Source: Stomoxys calcitrans
Taxonomy: Eukaryota; Arthropoda; Insecta; Diptera; Muscidae
Direction: 5' to 3'
DNA length: 64,000 nt
NCBI RefSeq assembly: GCF_963082655.1
Contig: NC_081553.1
Span: 36,343,509 to 36,407,508 of the forward strand
The notes beneath the pieces were generated by a model. The model saw only the letters and a program-made list of their open reading frames with translations, ran no database searches and had not been told where the DNA came from. This document shows positions 32,201 through 38,200 of this stretch, one piece after another. The position numbers and the translations under genes were made by a program. Position 1 is the first letter of the stretch. The number at the start of each line of letters is the position of its first letter.

Positions 32201-35200
32201 TTGCAATAAATTTAAATGTCAAATGCTTGTTAACAAAGATTTTATTTTCTTCTAAGATCTTTAAACGATGTATTATTTGATCCGATATTTAACACAAAGG
32301 CAACAAAACAGTGTTATAATGATGAAAATAAAACTTTAAAACACATTTGAAGAAGATAAATTGTAAAACAACGTTGATTTCTAAAACCAATTTGACATTT
32401 GCATTTGCCAATCAAGGTAGTTTTTTTGGGGGTAGATTTTTTTTATTGTGCTAATGACGCTCTACCTCTTAATTGTACCATGATATGGGGGCAAATTTCT
32501 ATCTAAAGCTGCTATTACACGACAAGACTTGTCATATGAGCTGTTTTATCTGTATTGATAAAACTTATCTTATGTACATCAAATACGAATCGAGCGCGCT
32601 CTAATCGGCATGTACTCTCATATGTATTATAAAGTTTTTTAAGTGGCATATCTATTCCAAAACTCACTTCTCATATTACATTTTTCTTATGCATCACACG
32701 ATGTGTACAACTTTCAGAGTTGCTACTTTTGAAATAACATATGAGATGTCTTATCGTGTAATAACAGGTTAATATGACCACATGTTTTTGTATCTTTTGG
32801 AGGAGCACTGGTCCGCATCCACTTAAGTGTCATCTCCTCCTCAATTTAGATACGTTTGGAAGTCTACGCCCTGTAGACACAGAAATGAACACAAGTAATC
32901 GATTGCCTCATTAATATGCAGGATTTTCATATGTATTGTCAAATTGCAGAGTGTCCGCTCTTGCTTGAAACACCCAGTTTTTCTGCCCTTCTTTTACCAA
33001 TCGCCAGAGACTTGGCAATTCGGCATCTAAGCAATGATTCCCGTCGCCCGTATATAAAAACGTTTTAAAAATCGACAAGTGAATCGCTCACCAGGATTCA
33101 TACATTTTAAGCTTATTCTTATGCCTTCTCTTATCTCGGATATAGTCTTATCCGATTTGCCAAAATCACTTACTTTTTGTCATTCGATTCGTTTACCAAA
33201 TATTCAAAATCAACTGTTTCGACGAGTTGATGAACGAAACAAGTGACAAAATTGTTAGTGGTTTTGGCACTAACTTTCGTATTGAAGACTTTCAAGAGGC
33301 TGTGGGACACATATATTAGAAGTACGTATATAGAGCATAAATTATGATTCTGTAGCTGAACATTTTAACCGGGGCCTTAGCCATGTCATAGGAAACCCTA
33401 TAATATCAGCCATGCAACGCTCTTTAAATACACCTCCACTAGGTCCCTCGAAGCAACCTAATCAACTTCAATGCAACCAATTTAAATAAATTTATACTTA
33501 CATTTACTTTTATAATATTATAATCAGTCAAATAGTGTAGAATATTGAAGACAATATTTTTACGAGTACATTCAGGTGGAGCAAAACATTTTCTTTCGCT
33601 GCAATCATTGCTTAGCTTTAAGTCATGGAAATATTCAAAGCAAGTAAGCAAAAGATTTTGCAATAGCAAAATGTCTTCATGCTGAAAAAAAAAAACAAAT
33701 GATTTAAATCAACATCATAATGTTGTCTCACTCGGTGCGGTTTTAGTTAGCACTTACTGTCAAATCAAAACACGAACTCTTATTGGCCAAAAGAGTGGCA
33801 TAATTCGCCAAAGACCAGGGACGACAACAATTATTGCTAATCATTTCCCGTTCACAATACTCCTCGTAGTAAGGTACCTTAGTGATTTGATCTTGCAATA
33901 CACACATGGCCAAAATGCCGTTTATATCAAAGAGTGAATCGGTGGCATTAGGCCCAACACGTTCAACCACAAAATGTGAATATTCTTTTGCTGGCGAGTC
34001 ACAAAAGTAGCCCTCTATGGGTAATCGTATACTTTCACCACTGTCTGAAGCCGATGGCAATTCAGCTCTTTGCAGTATAATCCATGTGCTCTTCTTCGTT
34101 TGTATGCGTTCACGGTGATCATCTTCATCGACAAAGGTCATATTGAGACCATATATGCCATGCTCATTGGATCTGGAAGTATTGGACGACACCGATGATG
34201 AGGCCAATGAAGATGATGTGTCATTAGTGATTTCATAATCTTTAAATACGCCATTATCGCCATGCCAAGACATGCCGGCTGAGGCATTATAACGTTCAGC
34301 CCCCTCATTAGGTGCACTATGATTTTTGGCTTTAGGTCTCAAACGATTCTTGAATGTGATGATTTCATTTGCCAATTCAGTTTTATTTCTACTCCGTTGT
34401 CGTTGATTTTTTCTCTGCTTGCGATTTTTACGTTTGCGATTGCGACGATTTTTTCTCCCAATGGAATGATGATAATCATTGATGCCATATTCATTGCGTT
34501 CCGCTTGATGTTGAAGATCGCTTGGATTTGCCACAAGCAAATTCGATGGGCCAGTTTCTTGTATCAAATTGTGCCATGCTATTAGGCGTTTGCCTATATC
34601 AGTGCCTCGTGTTTCAAAACCCTGAAAGAAAGAAATACAAGTATTAACAGAAAAACTAAATTGCAAAAAATTACGACAAAATGGATAATCATAAAATTAA
34701 TAAAATAGTTTAGAAGGAGGGAGTAATCTATAGATTCCTTGTCCAACTATTTAGATTTCTCTATTTCTCTTTTGATCTAAGATTGTCTTGCAATTGAAAA
34801 GCAAAGCCAACGGCCACCTCACACCTACTATGCTAAAAATTAAATTTTTTTTCTAATTTTTAGACGGTTTTCTCATGCATGTACCTTATTATACATATGT
34901 AAATTTGCCCCCCATCAACCATCTTCAAGATCCACTGATAAGGAAAACGGCTTAAGACAGAACGGCTGACTTCACTGTGGTGTAACCTGGGGTAAATATC
35001 TACAAACAACAAAAGATGGCCACGTACAAACCCAAATACCAAAAGTTAGCTCTTCTAGGCAATCGTACTTTTGTACCAAAGGTCGGTCCAGTGCATAGTC
35101 CCTATCGCTGAGTGAACGATCTGCTGTGATGTAGAATATCGGCATTAACTTAGCTAGATTATCAAAATTTTATACCCAATTTAAAAAAAAATTGCAGATC

Positions 35201-38200
35201 TTAGAGATTGCTGGGGCGGTTCAAGTTAAATATTGTTTAGAACCTTATTGTAACTCAAAAACTCTAACCTCTCCTGCCCCTTAACCTCCCCAAATTGGGG
35301 TTTGGGGGTAAAGCATGAATCTAATCTCAAATTCTTGGCCAAGTGTCTAATGGGAGCCCGGAGTGCACTCATTGATATCGTATGAGAGTAACCCCGGTTC
35401 TTTAATGGAATGTTCATAGGAAATTAAGTAGGAATATGGGCTTCAAGTCTGGCCCTTTCGGAAAAAATATCCTCTCAAACAGAACATATTTACCGATCAT
35501 TAAAATAAGAGACTCAAAAAAAACAGATATTTGGGATGTGGATACAAATTTGACTCCCAATATTGGGGCCAAGAGTAAGGGACACCACCCTTACTGACAT
35601 GTAGATCAGTGGAAGTGGAAATACACACATACTATTGCACATTATTATGCACGTACACAACCCAGCGGGAAAATTCAAGAGTAAAAGCTGCTTGTGGAAT
35701 GCCTTACGATATTTTGGAGAAAGACATGCCAGAGACCTTTCCTACACCTTGCTATTTAACAAGGCATGTCCAAAAATATAGGACCTTGCCTTCTCATATC
35801 CAAAAGTAGGACCCTCCCCCTTACCCTAATTTTCAGAAACGCCAGATCTCGGAGATGTGTGCTGCGGTTTAACCGAAATTTTATGTGCTCTCTTATAGTA
35901 AACTACAAACAAAAGTTTGGTATCCAAATTTCGGATGGGGTACCTAGCGGGGTTGCCCCACCCCCAAAACCTATCAAATATAGATATAGTCCAATCACGA
36001 CAATATGGGACTCACATGAAAGGTATTTAAGAGTAGAAAACGTATCTGATATCCAATTGTCGCGCCAAGTGTTTGGGGGACCACCCCAACCCCCAAAGCC
36101 ACCCTAAATTGGACATATTTAACGACAATGGCAATATGGGACTCAAATGAATGGTCTTTGCGAGTAGATTACGAATTTGATATCCCCAAAACACCTCCCA
36201 AAGGGGACAAATTTACGACCATAGCAATATGGGGCTCAAATGAAAAGTCTTTGGGATTAAAGCACGAATCTGATATCAATATTCGGGATAAAGCCTTTAT
36301 GGGCCACCCCAACCCCATAAAACCACCCAAATAGGACGTATTTGCTGACTATTGCAATGTGGGGCTCAAATAAGAGGTTTTTTTAGAGTAGAACAAGTAT
36401 CTGATATATATTATCAGGGTCAAATCACTGAGTGGCCGCCCCATCCCTATAAACAGCCCCCCAAAAAGGGTCATGTTTCTCGACTATGGAAATATGGGGC
36501 TCAAATGAAAGGTAATTGGGAGTAGACTACGAATGTGATATCAACATTCGGTACCAACTGTCTAACGTCCCACCCGCAAATAGGACGTATTTGCTCACCA
36601 TGAAAATTTGGGTCTTAAAGAGAGTGGAGCTCGCTATTGATAGTTTTTAGGGCCCATACCCCAAACCGGACATATTTGCTGACTTTTGCAATAAGGGGTT
36701 AAAATAAAAGGTATTTAAAATTAGCAAACGTATTTGATATCCAGTTTTGAGGCCAATGGCAATATGGGGTTCAAATAAATGATATTTGAGAGTAGAGCAA
36801 AATGCTGGTTTATTTTCAGGGCTAAGTGTTTGGGCGACCACCTCACTCCCCCAAAACCCCCCTAAATCGAACATTTTTACCGACCATGGCAATGTGGGGC
36901 CCAAGTGAATGGGGAGTAGAGCATGAAATTGGTACCCACTTCCCTAACTTTGTATTTGGGCACCGCCCTTCGCCCAAAATACCCCCCAAATAGTAAAAAT
37001 TTAACGACCATGGTAATGTTTTGCACAAATGAAAGGTATTTGAGATTTAAAAACGAATTTAATAAACAATTTTGGGGCCAAGCATTTGGGGGACACCTCA
37101 TCCCATAAACTCCCCTTATACCAATGGCAATATGAGATTTACAAAATGGTTTTTGAGGGTAGAGCACAATGCTAATATTTTTTCAGAGCTAAGTGTCTGG
37201 GGGACCACCACATTACACAAAACATCCCTAAATTGGACATACATATCTATTGATCTTGGCAATTTGGGACTCAAATGAAAGGTATTTGGGAGTAGGGCAC
37301 GATATTCATATCCACTTATGGGACCACGTTTCTGGGAGTCCACACCACTCCCTTAACCCACCAACCACCACCCTGGGGCACTTCCCACTACCAAAATCCA
37401 TATGAGAATATCGGGCTCCAATAAATTTGTTTAGCTTAAATAAGTCTTTAACATCCAAACTTAAATGACCATAAACCCTCCAAACGAATTCATAGATGAA
37501 TGAGGATCATATGGAATTTAGATAAAGGCACTGATATTGTTATACTGTTTCTCAAGCTATATACACATACTATTTTCGTAGCATGGTATTTCACTAAAAG
37601 CTCTTCAATTGTCAAAAATAAATATTCAGAGGATAATTTTGTTCCATTTAAAGTAAAAGAAGGCGCAGCGCAGCGGACCCGGTTCGGCTAGTATCACAAT
37701 AAAATAGGGTCAATAGTAAACTGTTCAGTGTGAACATAGGGCATCAACAAGCTCTCTCTATCGAGCTATATTGTTGATTCCACTATATATGGATTGATTC
37801 CAACCCTCTTTTCGTACAGCGGATCCATGTGTTTTTCTTGCGTCCCCTCCGTTGCTGTCCTTGCGGGTTCCATTCTAGGACATTTCTCTTTTTCATTTTA
37901 AATACGGTTTGGTCAGAAAATTCGCAGTATTTGTCGTAGGCAGCGATTTATGAAAACTTGGACTTTACGGGTAGTTGCTTGTGTCAAGCTCCAAGTTGTA
38001 CAACCACATAATAAAATAGATTTCACACTACTGTTGAAGATCCCGACTTTTGTGTTATGTGAGATGTTACTGCATCTCCAAACTTTCTCCGTCCGTTGTT
38101 ATTTTGCTGCGAAGATAGGAGAATTTAGTCTTTGCTATGTTTACCAAAGATGGCAGCATTATCATTCGACTGAATGAGAATGCTGTCGACAGCTGCCTAT

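Noticed and set aside
36000..37300. Several 60-110 codon frames on both strands considered as genes
   Set aside because: They repeat with the period of the tandem array and are products of it.
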